Shown here: positions 50,345 to 58,059 of the stretch, piece by piece | Layout: each line of letters starts with the position of its first letter | Numbering within the stretch: the stretch's first letter is position 1 | NCBI GenBank assembly: GCA_934728255.1 | Contig: CAKVEC010000001.1 | Coordinates: forward strand, 332,708 to 396,707 | Direction of reading: 5' to 3' | Length of the DNA stretch: 64,000 bases | DNA from: an uncultured Bacteroidales bacterium | Lineage (GTDB): Bacteria; Bacteroidota; Bacteroidia; Bacteroidales; Paludibacteraceae | Notes under the pieces: generated by a model | Told to the model about the DNA's origin: nothing | The model's database searches: none | The model's input: the letters and a program-made list of their open reading frames with translations, nothing else | Program-made: the position numbers and the translations under genes

Positions 50345-50376
50345 CAAAATTACAACAATTATTTCAAACACACAAA
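50345..50376 (-). promoter_or_regulatory. Promoter of the structured RNA
   Basis: Minus strand TTTG (50376-50373), 20 bases, TAATTTTG (50352-50345); start near 50339. Confidence 0.75.
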
Positions 50377-50389
50377 TAATAGTTTAATT

Positions 50390-50439
50390 TTCTAAAAGAA
50401 AAAAGAAAGGCACCATTGAACGGATGATTCAATGGTACC
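50390..50439 (-). terminator. Terminator after the SpoIID gene
   Basis: Minus strand GGTACCATTGAATC pairs with GTTCAATGGTGCC (50439-50409) and is followed by TTTCTTTTTCTTTT. Confidence 0.75.
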
Positions 50440-50460
50440 TAATCAGCAGATGGGGAATAA

Positions 50461-51558
50461 TTATAATTGTGCAAGCGTTGCACCTGTGTAGTAGTGCTGC
50501 AGAATTTGGGAGTAGGAAAAGCCTTCGTCTGCCATCACGGAAGCACCTATCTGGCATAGTCCTACGCCGTGTCCCCAGCCGTGTCCGTGCAACGTAAACC
50601 CAAAAGGAATCCTCTTGGCTCTCTCGCTGACAGGAGTGGAAAGATAGGGCTTTTCCGGCGAATAGGCACCCGGTGAAAGCATCAGCCATGTGTATTGCAC
50701 ATCGAAACACGACGAATAGAGGCAACTATGGCTGAGCCATTGGCGTATTTTCAACTCTTTGCCGATCACTTCCCTGTGTTTTGTACCGACAATTTCGAGC
50801 GAATAAATACGCCCTGATGCTCCTCTTTTGAGCGGATTGAGGGCAAGAATATCACCAAAGTCGATACCCGATTTTTTGCAAATGATGTCGGATAACTCAG
50901 CCTGGCTGTATCTCACTCTCCATTTATAGAAATCCCTTGTCTCTTGGTCGTAGTTGTTCAGCACTAATCGCAGAAGTCGCTCATTCCCGACGGCTTTTGC
51001 GCAATACGGGCACTCTACGGAGGTGAGATAGGGGATATGTGTGTCTTCCCAGCAGGTCTCAAAGTCCTCCGTTTTGCCCCCGCAGCACTTGTGGTAGCGT
51101 GTATCGCAGATGGTGTTGCCAAAAGCAAGTACTTCGCCCGCAGTGGTACGTACTGCCTCTACGGCACGCGGATTGCGCCGAAGGATACCCTCGTACCGCT
51201 GGCAGTGGTCATCGGCACACACATCGTACCCGATGTGTCCTGTGTTGGCTTTGCGTATGGCGTTGACCACCCAACTACGGGAGATGACGGCGTGGGCTTT
51301 GAGCAGTTCGAGCGGACTGTCGGCAGACATCTCCGACGAGATGACGGAGGTCAGGTAGTCTTCGAGGTCAATGGTATTGACGGCTGTTTCCGTGCCGTCT
51401 GCATTGCGGAGTATCTCCAATTCGCCCTCAAACTCCTGTTCCTCACATCTATCCCAATGGAAGCCGATGCCGATACGTACATTCTTGATAACGAATGTAT
51501 GAGACCGCTGCTCATAGTCGATATGCGGTGCTGTGAGTATGCCTACACGCACTTTCAT
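50461..51558 (-). CDS. SpoIID/LytB-domain protein
   Basis: 365 residues, no signal peptide seen. The SpoIID domain has VNTIDLEDYLTSVISSEM, AVISRSWVV, CCGGKTED and the C-terminal HGHGWGHGVGLCQIGA, the typical signature. SpoIID is a lytic transglycosylase on denuded glycan in Bacillus; in Bacteroidales the role is unknown. A four-cysteine set (CGG..CPYC) may bind metal. Last gene of the minus-strand run from 57.7 kb, followed by a terminator. Confidence 0.88.
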   Translation of the reverse strand: MKVRVGILTAPHIDYEQRSHTFVIKNVRIGIGFHWDRCEEQEFEGELEILRNADGTETAVNTIDLEDYLTSVISSEMSADSPLELLKAHAVISRSWVVNAIRKANTGHIGYDVCADDHCQRYEGILRRNPRAVEAVRTTAGEVLAFGNTICDTRYHKCCGGKTEDFETCWEDTHIPYLTSVECPYCAKAVGNERLLRLVLNNYDQETRDFYKWRVRYSQAELSDIICKKSGIDFGDILALNPLKRGASGRIYSLEIVGTKHREVIGKELKIRQWLSHSCLYSSCFDVQYTWLMLSPGAYSPEKPYLSTPVSERAKRIPFGFTLHGHGWGHGVGLCQIGASVMADEGFSYSQILQHYYTGATLAQL

Positions 51559-51562
51559 CGCC

Positions 51563-51598
51563 GAATTTGTAGATTTGTAAGTGTGTAAATTTGTAAAT
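51563..51598. repeat. 10-bp tandem repeat (TTTGTAAATT family)
   Basis: Three to four units between the glycosyltransferase and SpoIID genes, overlapping the glycosyltransferase stop. Confidence 0.65.
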
Positions 51599-52983
51599 TA
51601 CGCATTCTGCATTCTGGCAATCAGTTCCCACGTGCGAAGACGGTCTTTGTACCGGTTGTTGCGGTTCATAGCGGGAATATCGCAGTTGGCATCGGAGTTG
51701 TCTTCCCAGCGGCGGCAGTTATACACCACATCATAGATGCGCCCGATGGGGTAATCGCGCGAGATACGCAACCCGACGGCATAGTCCTCACCGTATTTGG
51801 TGGTGGGGAAATCGAGGGTGCGGAGTAGGGGAGTATAGAACCCGCGCGGGGCACCCAGTCCGTTGATCCGCAGTGCATTGTTCCGCCCGTTGTCGTCCGT
51901 CCACTCGCGGTGGTCTATCACACCCGGGGGCAGGATATTGCCCTGAATATCGGTCATTTGATACGTACCGATGACCATTCCGTAATGCCCGTTTTCGAAA
52001 GCATCAATAAAACGCTGCACGGTGGTGGCATCGTGGTAGGTGTCATCGGAGTCGAGTTGAATAGCGTATTTGCCGCAACGCGGGTCGTGAATTGCCATAT
52101 TCCAGTTGCCGCCGATAGCGTGCCATGTCTTGTCCTGCGCAATATAGATCAGTTCGGGGGCGAGGGGATTTGCCATACGCTGCTCTTTGTTGGCTTGCAA
52201 GCATTGGCGAATGACCTCCTGTGTGCCGTCGGTGGAGTTGTCGTCCACAATAAATACATTATACGTATAGGGTGTGCGCACTGTTTGGCTGAGTGCACTC
52301 TCTATGGCGTCCCTGACGGTGCGCACACGGTTGCGGCACGGGATAACCACGCTGGCAGTTACACCGTTTCCGGTATGGGAAAAACCGGATAAGTCTTTGT
52401 ATTCCCCCTGGTGCAGGTAGGCACCGATGGCTTGCAGATGGCGGGTAACGCATTGCTCCATCTCTATCTGTACGGCGCGGTTGCGCGGATCTACATAGTC
52501 AAACAGTTTCTCGCCCGATTTGCGGGTGTCGGTCTCCACCTCGTAGTAGAGGTATTCGGGGATGTGCACCAATCCGCAATCGCCCGTTCCGCCTTGTGTT
52601 GCCCGCAGACGCAGGTCGTAGAAACCTGCATATTGATAGTCGGTATCCATTTGAGCGACCACCCGTTGCAGCACATCGGTGCGCCAGAGCAGCACGCTGC
52701 CGAAATCGAAGTCGTCCCGCAAAGCGCCCATCTGGTAATCAATCACGGGTGCTTCTTTGGTGATGATGTTTTCGCCTTCCTGTATCTTTTGGAAATGGTC
52801 GGCATAGACCATCTTGGCACCGGTCATTTCCAGTACTTGCACCATCCGTTCCTGTGCCCGATACACCCATTGTATCTCGGGTTTGAGCAGGATAAACGTA
52901 TAGGGCGTGGTGCTGCTTTGTGCTATATGGCGTATCTCCTCGGTGGAGCAGATACGGCTTGGGAGAGTGAAGGTACTGATCAT
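51598..52983 (-). CDS. Family 2 glycosyltransferase with a degenerate second GT half
   Basis: 461 residues. The C-terminal ~250 residues are a GT-A fold: VTASVVIPCRNRVRTVRDAIES, FIVDDNSTDGTQEV, and the metal motif DSDD in YAIQLDSDDTYHD. The N-terminal ~190 residues read like a second, degenerate GT-A (FILLKPEIQWVYRAQERM, YADHF, FDFGSVLLWRTDVL). Soluble; sugar and acceptor unknown. Encoded directly upstream of SpoIID, so a cell-envelope glycan is likely. Confidence 0.85.
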   Translation of the reverse strand: MISTFTLPSRICSTEEIRHIAQSSTTPYTFILLKPEIQWVYRAQERMVQVLEMTGAKMVYADHFQKIQEGENIITKEAPVIDYQMGALRDDFDFGSVLLWRTDVLQRVVAQMDTDYQYAGFYDLRLRATQGGTGDCGLVHIPEYLYYEVETDTRKSGEKLFDYVDPRNRAVQIEMEQCVTRHLQAIGAYLHQGEYKDLSGFSHTGNGVTASVVIPCRNRVRTVRDAIESALSQTVRTPYTYNVFIVDDNSTDGTQEVIRQCLQANKEQRMANPLAPELIYIAQDKTWHAIGGNWNMAIHDPRCGKYAIQLDSDDTYHDATTVQRFIDAFENGHYGMVIGTYQMTDIQGNILPPGVIDHREWTDDNGRNNALRINGLGAPRGFYTPLLRTLDFPTTKYGEDYAVGLRISRDYPIGRIYDVVYNCRRWEDNSDANCDIPAMNRNNRYKDRLRTWELIARMQNA

Positions 52984-52992
52984 TGTAATTTA

Positions 52993-53048
52993 GGATAAAG
53001 AATGAAGGATAAAGAATGAAGAACAAAGAATGAAAGACAAAGAACAAG
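52993..53048. repeat. 14-bp tandem repeat GGATAAAGAATGAA
   Basis: Four units, the first two identical, the next two with changes at 4-5 positions. Immediately followed by another array. Confidence 0.8.
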
Positions 53049-53062
53049 CACCCGAAATGCAT

Positions 53063-53097
53063 GTTAATTGTTAATTATTAATTATTAATTGTTAATT
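53063..53097. repeat. 10-bp tandem repeat AATTATTAAT/AATTGTTAAT
   Basis: Three to four units overlapping the last codons (IINN) and stop of the PorD-like gene. Confidence 0.65.
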
Positions 53098-53999
53098 ATT
53101 TTATCGTATGTGGCTTGACGGGTAGGGTCAATGTCCATCAGAATTTCATAGACCGATTTCTTTTCGGCGTCGGTACCTTTTTGAAAGATATTGACTAATT
53201 CGTCAGCCTTGGCATCCAAGAAAGTGTTTATTACGTAGGTGGCAGGACGTGCACGGTTGGCATCGCGTAGCACACCGATGCCGTTGGCAATGCGTGCGCG
53301 ACCGTTGGTTACATTGGCTTGCATCTCGTCCAGTCCGAGACGGTGATATTCGTAGAAATACTCGCGGTATTTGCGGAATGCCTCGTCCATCAGGTTGTTA
53401 ATCAGCGCATAGCGGTTGCGGTTGCTGTCGAAAGCCTGCCACCCTTTCTGCTCCAGACTCTCCATAGAGGCGGACTGGCAAGCCGAGACGATGTCTTCGC
53501 AGGCTTGGAAATAGGGCGTGCCGCCTAATCGAGAGAACGAGTCCATATCGTATCCGATAATCAGATAGCAATAGTATGCCAGCATAGCCGTGAGATTGGT
53601 GGTGAACTGGCTCTGCTGATACTCAATACGGTCGAACTCCTGATAGGTGAAGTTAAAATTGTTGTCTTTGAAGTTGATGAGCGGGGTGGTGTAAGTGGTG
53701 TTATAGACAGGGCGGCGGCTCTGCAACTGCATTTCGCACGTATATTGGTTGTCGGCTACCGCCTTGACCACTATCATCATACTGCAATCGATTTTCTCGC
53801 GTGCTGCAAACGTCATATTCGTCCAACGGTTCTGGTTGATGAACTCCTCAACCGACGATTTGAGCGTATTGAAAACCGATTTGTTGCTTCCCTCTATCTG
53901 GTCGGAATTGACGGTTACGGTGCAGTTCAACTCCTGTGCATGCGTTCCGCATACCGCACAGACAAGACCCAATATAAGCAATAATTTTCTAAAAGTCAT
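53085..53999 (-). CDS. porD: PorD-like (DUF4835) periplasmic protein
   Basis: 304 residues with signal peptide (LLLILGLVCAVCGTHAQ). Starts after cleavage with ELNCTVTVNSDQIEGSN and continues with the family segments FINQNRWTNMTF, DCSMMI and YYCYLIIGYDMDSF. This is the DUF4835 family, which I recall as PorD of the type IX secretion system. No other por gene is adjacent, so the T9SS role rests on the family name. C-terminal residues lie in a repeat array. Confidence 0.72.
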   Translation of the reverse strand: MTFRKLLLILGLVCAVCGTHAQELNCTVTVNSDQIEGSNKSVFNTLKSSVEEFINQNRWTNMTFAAREKIDCSMMIVVKAVADNQYTCEMQLQSRRPVYNTTYTTPLINFKDNNFNFTYQEFDRIEYQQSQFTTNLTAMLAYYCYLIIGYDMDSFSRLGGTPYFQACEDIVSACQSASMESLEQKGWQAFDSNRNRYALINNLMDEAFRKYREYFYEYHRLGLDEMQANVTNGRARIANGIGVLRDANRARPATYVINTFLDAKADELVNIFQKGTDAEKKSVYEILMDIDPTRQATYDKIINN

Positions 54000-54117
54000 A
54001 CCGAATAATCTAAAATAATGTTACAAAATGCACCATTTCCAAAGGCTCAAACACCTGCTATCCTATGCCTATCCTCCTTGCATCCACCTTGCAAAGATGC
54101 ATAATCTGGATATTAAC

Positions 54118-55161
54118 TTATTTTTGCAGGCGGACAGATTGTATATTTCCGGTTTTGGTATCGAAACAAATCTGCGGCAATACCTCTCCGGCAAACAGGT
54201 CGTGTGCCAAAGGAACGGCTATGCCAAATTGTGCTATGGGCAGGCTGCGCTCGGCGAGAACTTCCCCCCGGTAGGTAACAGCATAGTCCGCCCACCCGGG
54301 CAGGTTGTAGTATATCTGCGAAGGTTGCGGGGCTTTCTTGCTCTGCCCGGCAGCCGCCGCCTTAATCTGTTTGTGCGCCACTATGGTGAGCAACAGCGGA
54401 CTTGCGCTGGCGTCTTCGTCGGTGGTAATGCCATTGTCCTCCGAGAAATAGAGCAGGGCATACTCCTCGCTCCCTGTGGGGATATAGGTTACCGTTTTGT
54501 GCATACGCTTGACAGTGCGCTTGCCGGTAAACAGTTCGGTCAGTTGCTGTTCCTGCCTGTCCAATTCCCTGAGCACCAACTCCATCGCCTTGCCGTCAGC
54601 GGGTGCATGGTCAATCTCACCGCTGAGGATATACATACGTGTTTCGCGAATGCGGTAGATCTGTTTGGCAGCCCCCTCGGCTTTCTGTTGCAAGGTCGGG
54701 GCGGTAATCTGCTCCTCCAAAAGCGGCATTACATCGGGGCGGGGTACAGGTATCTTTTCTTCTTTACATTCCTGCTTGCGCGGTTGCTTCTCCGGCGGGC
54801 ATATATTATAGCCGTAGAGAAGTCCGTCGCGGCTGAGCGAGAGCAACTGTGTCTGCATACCTTTTTCGGGTACCACCTTGTAGGCACGGGTATAGTCGGG
54901 ATGCGTTACAAGGCGCGTCTCAACGCCCGTCAGGTGATATACGGTTTGGTTCTCCTGAATCACATCTTCCGTACCGAGGTATTTTTCGGCAAAGAGGAAG
55001 AACGGACCGGCTTCCAAGGTCTCTTCAGTGTAATCGATGTCGAAAACCAGTTGGTTCTCCGGCATATAATAAACCAATGCCAACTCATTCTCCTGCACAA
55101 TCTGTGCACTTGCTGCGATGGTCAGGCACAGCCCGAGAATTGCTATTGTTAGTCGTTTCAT
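54118..55161 (-). CDS. DUF4831-family periplasmic protein
   Basis: 347 residues with signal peptide (AILGLCLTIAASA). Conserved features are an N-terminal strand region (LALVYYMPENQLVFDI), PDYTRAYKVVPEKG, LLYGYN, and the central YILSGEIDHAPADGKAM segment. The family is specific to Bacteroidota and of unknown function; location is probably periplasmic. It sits in the tilS-aroE to porD run. Confidence 0.8.
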   Translation of the reverse strand: MKRLTIAILGLCLTIAASAQIVQENELALVYYMPENQLVFDIDYTEETLEAGPFFLFAEKYLGTEDVIQENQTVYHLTGVETRLVTHPDYTRAYKVVPEKGMQTQLLSLSRDGLLYGYNICPPEKQPRKQECKEEKIPVPRPDVMPLLEEQITAPTLQQKAEGAAKQIYRIRETRMYILSGEIDHAPADGKAMELVLRELDRQEQQLTELFTGKRTVKRMHKTVTYIPTGSEEYALLYFSEDNGITTDEDASASPLLLTIVAHKQIKAAAAGQSKKAPQPSQIYYNLPGWADYAVTYRGEVLAERSLPIAQFGIAVPLAHDLFAGEVLPQICFDTKTGNIQSVRLQK

Positions 55162-55197
55162 ATCTTAAAAACGTTAATTATCGTATAATTGATCGTT

Positions 55198-55233
55198 AAT
55201 TGTGCATTATGCATTATGCATTGTGCATTGTCC
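55198..55233. repeat. 10-bp repeat TTGTGCATTA spanning the tilS-aroE stop
   Basis: Four units; the in-frame stop (55214-55216) and the last residues (TMHNA) of the fusion protein are encoded by repeat units. Confidence 0.65.
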
Positions 55234-56824
55234 AAATCCTCCACGCCGCTTCGGCTTGTCCGTAGAGCATCTGCAGCCCGTTGCTGGTACGGGTGCCGTG
55301 TTCGCGTCCTTTGCGCAGAAAGAGCGTCTCGGCGGGGTTATAGACGCAGTCGAACAACAGATGCTTCGGGGTCAGCAGGCCATAAGGTATGGCAGGACAC
55401 GTGTTTATATCGGGCAGCATACCCAGTGGCGTACAGTTGATAATCAGTGTGTTGGCATCTATTATTGCCTGGTTCAACTGCTCATAGGTCAGTTGCCCGG
55501 TTTGTGGTGTGCGGCTGACGAGGGTAGGGGTGATACCGAGTTGCTTCAGCCCGTACACCACCGCTTTGGCGGCTCCGCCCGTACCGAGTACAAGGGCGTT
55601 CCGGTCTGTTGGCAGCAGCAACGGTTTCAACGCCTCTATAAACCCGATACAATCCGTGTTGTAACCTACGCGGCGGCATACCACATTCACCGCCCCGATG
55701 GTCTGTGCCGTATCGTCCAGCCGGTCGAGATACGGAATAATCCTTTCCTTGTAAGGGAAGGTTACGTTCATTCCGTCCAGCGTGTCTAATAGCGGGCGAA
55801 TGGTATCTTCGGTAAAGCCGCTCGGCTCTATGGGGTAGAGTTTATATTCCCCGCGTATATGTTCGCGGCGGAACTTGTCCGCAAAATACCGTGCGGAGAA
55901 ACTGTGCTCCAGCGGATAACCGATAATGCCGAACTGCAATGGTGCAGGGCGCCGTGTGATGACAAACCGCCGGTGTTGGACAACGGCTACATACTCCGGT
56001 GCGTAGAAAGTCTTGCCCCCCTCGCCGCGCTGCAAAGCATCATACATCTTCTCTATTTCGGGGAAATCGTACTGCCGCAATTCTTCGTATAACTTGGCAA
56101 TGCCTGCCTTGCGGGTATCTTTCTGCTCCAATACATCTACATATCCTTGCATACGCTCCGCCGTACGGGCGATGTTCTCTATTTCGGCTTTGCTGCATTG
56201 TGCCAACTGCGCCCGTATGGCGTTGCGGGCAATGGCGGTGTCTGCATTGGTTGAGTCCACCACCCATTCTATATGTCTTTTGCTTCGCAGATAGTACTCT
56301 ATATAATCGCGCGTGGTGCAGAGCAAGGGGCGTATAATCTTCACGCCCCCGGGGTGCATCGGATTGGCTGCTATGGGGCGCATACCGCACAGCCCTCGGA
56401 TGCCCGTGCCGCGCAACAGGTTGAGCAGCAGCGTCTCGGCTTGGTCGTTCCGGTGGTGTGCCACCGCTACGGCTTGGCACTGCTCCGCCTGTGCCGCCTG
56501 CTCAAACCAATCATAGCGCAGGTTGCGGGCAGCCACTTCTATCCCCACTTTCTTTTCCCGCGCGTACGCCAACGTATCAAAATCGCGTACCAAAAGACGC
56601 ACGTGCATCTGCTCGCACAGGCTGCGTACAAACCGCTCGTCGCGCATACTCTCTTCCCCCCGCAGGTGGAAATTGCAATGCGCCGCCACGCAGTCGTACC
56701 CGGCACGGAGCAGTACATCAAGCAAAGCCACGCTGTCCGCTCCTCCGCTTATGCACACCAGCACACGGTCGCCCTTCTGCAGCAGCCCCTCGTCCTCTAT
56801 ATATTTGCGTACGCGCCGAAGCAT
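55214..56824 (-). CDS. TilS-AroE fusion: tRNA(Ile) lysidine synthetase + shikimate dehydrogenase
   Basis: 536 residues from the ATG at 56824, which overlaps the upstream stop (TGATG). Residues 1-293 are TilS: VCISGGADSVALLDVLL (PP-loop), HCNFHLRGEES, HHRNDQAETLLLNLLRGTG and IRPLL; they end in the GGKTFYAPEY strand without a separate C-terminal TilS domain. Residues 294-536 are a complete AroE: FGIIGYPLEHSFSARYF, MNVTFPYKE (catalytic Lys), GYNTDCIGF (Asp), LGTGGAAKAVVYGL (NADP) and NGLQMLYGQA. No frameshift or stop separates them. TilS makes lysidine at tRNA-Ile2; AroE reduces 3-dehydroshikimate. Confidence 0.9.
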   Translation of the reverse strand: MLRRVRKYIEDEGLLQKGDRVLVCISGGADSVALLDVLLRAGYDCVAAHCNFHLRGEESMRDERFVRSLCEQMHVRLLVRDFDTLAYAREKKVGIEVAARNLRYDWFEQAAQAEQCQAVAVAHHRNDQAETLLLNLLRGTGIRGLCGMRPIAANPMHPGGVKIIRPLLCTTRDYIEYYLRSKRHIEWVVDSTNADTAIARNAIRAQLAQCSKAEIENIARTAERMQGYVDVLEQKDTRKAGIAKLYEELRQYDFPEIEKMYDALQRGEGGKTFYAPEYVAVVQHRRFVITRRPAPLQFGIIGYPLEHSFSARYFADKFRREHIRGEYKLYPIEPSGFTEDTIRPLLDTLDGMNVTFPYKERIIPYLDRLDDTAQTIGAVNVVCRRVGYNTDCIGFIEALKPLLLPTDRNALVLGTGGAAKAVVYGLKQLGITPTLVSRTPQTGQLTYEQLNQAIIDANTLIINCTPLGMLPDINTCPAIPYGLLTPKHLLFDCVYNPAETLFLRKGREHGTRTSNGLQMLYGQAEAAWRIWTMHNA

Positions 56825-57711
56825 CAGAATTCGCCGGTCTTCAGTTGCTCCAGATCCACCAGATGGTTTACTATTGCATAGATGGTCAGCCCTGCCGTGG
56901 AGTGGATATTCAGTTTGCGGGTGATGTTCTTGCGGTGGGTAATGACGGTGTGCGTTGAGATACATAGTACATCGGCTATCTCCTTGTTGCTCAACCCTTT
57001 GACCAACTGGATAAGCACATCTTTCTCGCGGTCGCTCAATTCCTCTGCCCCTTGTGCCTCGCCGATTTTGCCGTTGTTGCGGCGTTTTTTATCCAATTCT
57101 ATGGCTGGTGCGAGAATATCATCCTCAATGGAACAATGCGTAGAGAAATCCTGCTCGATGTCGAAGAGGTCATTCATCACGCTGATGATGGCGTATGTAT
57201 GCTTCACATCGGCGGTCTGACTCGGATAGTATTTGATAATCAGGTTCTTTATCTCCGAGAATTTCGATGATATATTCTGGTCGTCTTGGGCGTGCTGCTC
57301 CCAAATTCCCTCGTTTTCATGCTCTATATGTGTGCGAATCTCCTGCACGTACTCGTCATAGAAGCGCAGAATGAGCATCGGTATCTGACTGGTCATATCG
57401 GCAGGATTGATGGCCTCAATCAGGTCTCGACGAATACGGGGCAACTGAAAATCTACAAAGTATGCATGCGCATTGCGCAGATACATACGCAGCGTGTCTA
57501 TGTCGATATCCTCGGGGTTGCAGTCTGCCACATGGTCAGTCTTATAATTGACCACTGCCAAAAACGTCGGGCAGTGTACGCCATGTTCGCGGCAAACCTC
57601 CTCTATGGTCTTTTCGCCGACACCCATAGTCAACCCGAAGCGACTGATGACCCGTATGGCATCGGGTTCTTTTGCCATCAGTTCGCACATCTTATCTTGT
57701 AGTCTGTACAT
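56824..57711 (-). CDS. Hemerythrin-like domain fused to a LuxR-type regulator
   Basis: 295 residues. N-terminal ~75 residues resemble the ScdA/DUF542 part of iron-center repair (RIC) proteins (VGEKTIEEVCREHGVHCPTFL). The middle (~80-215) is a hemerythrin-type helix bundle with spaced His/Glu: NAHAYFVDF, RTHIEHENEG and THCSIEDDILAPA. The C-terminus (~228-280) is a LuxR HTH (LSDREKDVLIQLVKGLSNKEIADVL). It likely senses iron, oxygen or nitric oxide and acts on DNA. First gene of the run leading to tilS-aroE; promoter directly upstream. Confidence 0.85.
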   Translation of the reverse strand: MYRLQDKMCELMAKEPDAIRVISRFGLTMGVGEKTIEEVCREHGVHCPTFLAVVNYKTDHVADCNPEDIDIDTLRMYLRNAHAYFVDFQLPRIRRDLIEAINPADMTSQIPMLILRFYDEYVQEIRTHIEHENEGIWEQHAQDDQNISSKFSEIKNLIIKYYPSQTADVKHTYAIISVMNDLFDIEQDFSTHCSIEDDILAPAIELDKKRRNNGKIGEAQGAEELSDREKDVLIQLVKGLSNKEIADVLCISTHTVITHRKNITRKLNIHSTAGLTIYAIVNHLVDLEQLKTGEF

Positions 57712-57738
57712 TGTAAAAACGATACATTAAAACCGCTG

Positions 57739-57769
57739 CAAAGTTACAACATTTTTTGCAATTATGCAA
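57739..57769 (-). promoter_or_regulatory. Promoter of the hemerythrin-LuxR gene
   Basis: Minus strand TTG (57769-57767), 20 bases, TAACTTTG (57746-57739). Confidence 0.65.
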
Positions 57770-57852
57770 GGGGCAGCACAAATACGCAAAGTCGCTATCC
57801 GGTTTGTTCCCGTACTCATAGCAGACTATAGTAGTTTAAGGTACTTTCCGTT

Positions 57853-57905
57853 GATTATATCGGGTGATTATCGGGTGATTAACGGGTGATTAACGGGTGA
57901 TTCAC
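57853..57905. repeat. 11-bp tandem repeat GATTAACGGGT, second array
   Basis: Four to five units, including the same stretch GATTATCGGGTGATTAACGG as the array at 14226. Confidence 0.8.
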
Positions 57906-58059
57906 GATAGAATGTCGAATAACTGCTCTATGTTTGGCTAATGTCAATGATATATCTGCTCCTGCCATTTTGTCAGTATTGTGCGGCTTGGTACAACATT
58001 TGATTTCCATATAGCGAATGTGTCGCGAGAGCGAGGCATCCGAGAAAGGAGATTTAACT

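Larger units (their letters stand above)
57712..58059. other. Intergenic region between the regulator and clpB
   Basis: 348 bases. It holds the regulator promoter (57739-57769), the 11-bp array (57853-57905) and, next to clpB, an AAAGGAG Shine-Dalgarno (58045-58051) 8 bases before the ATG. No separate gene and no coding sequence for a ClpB N-domain is visible. Confidence 0.6.
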
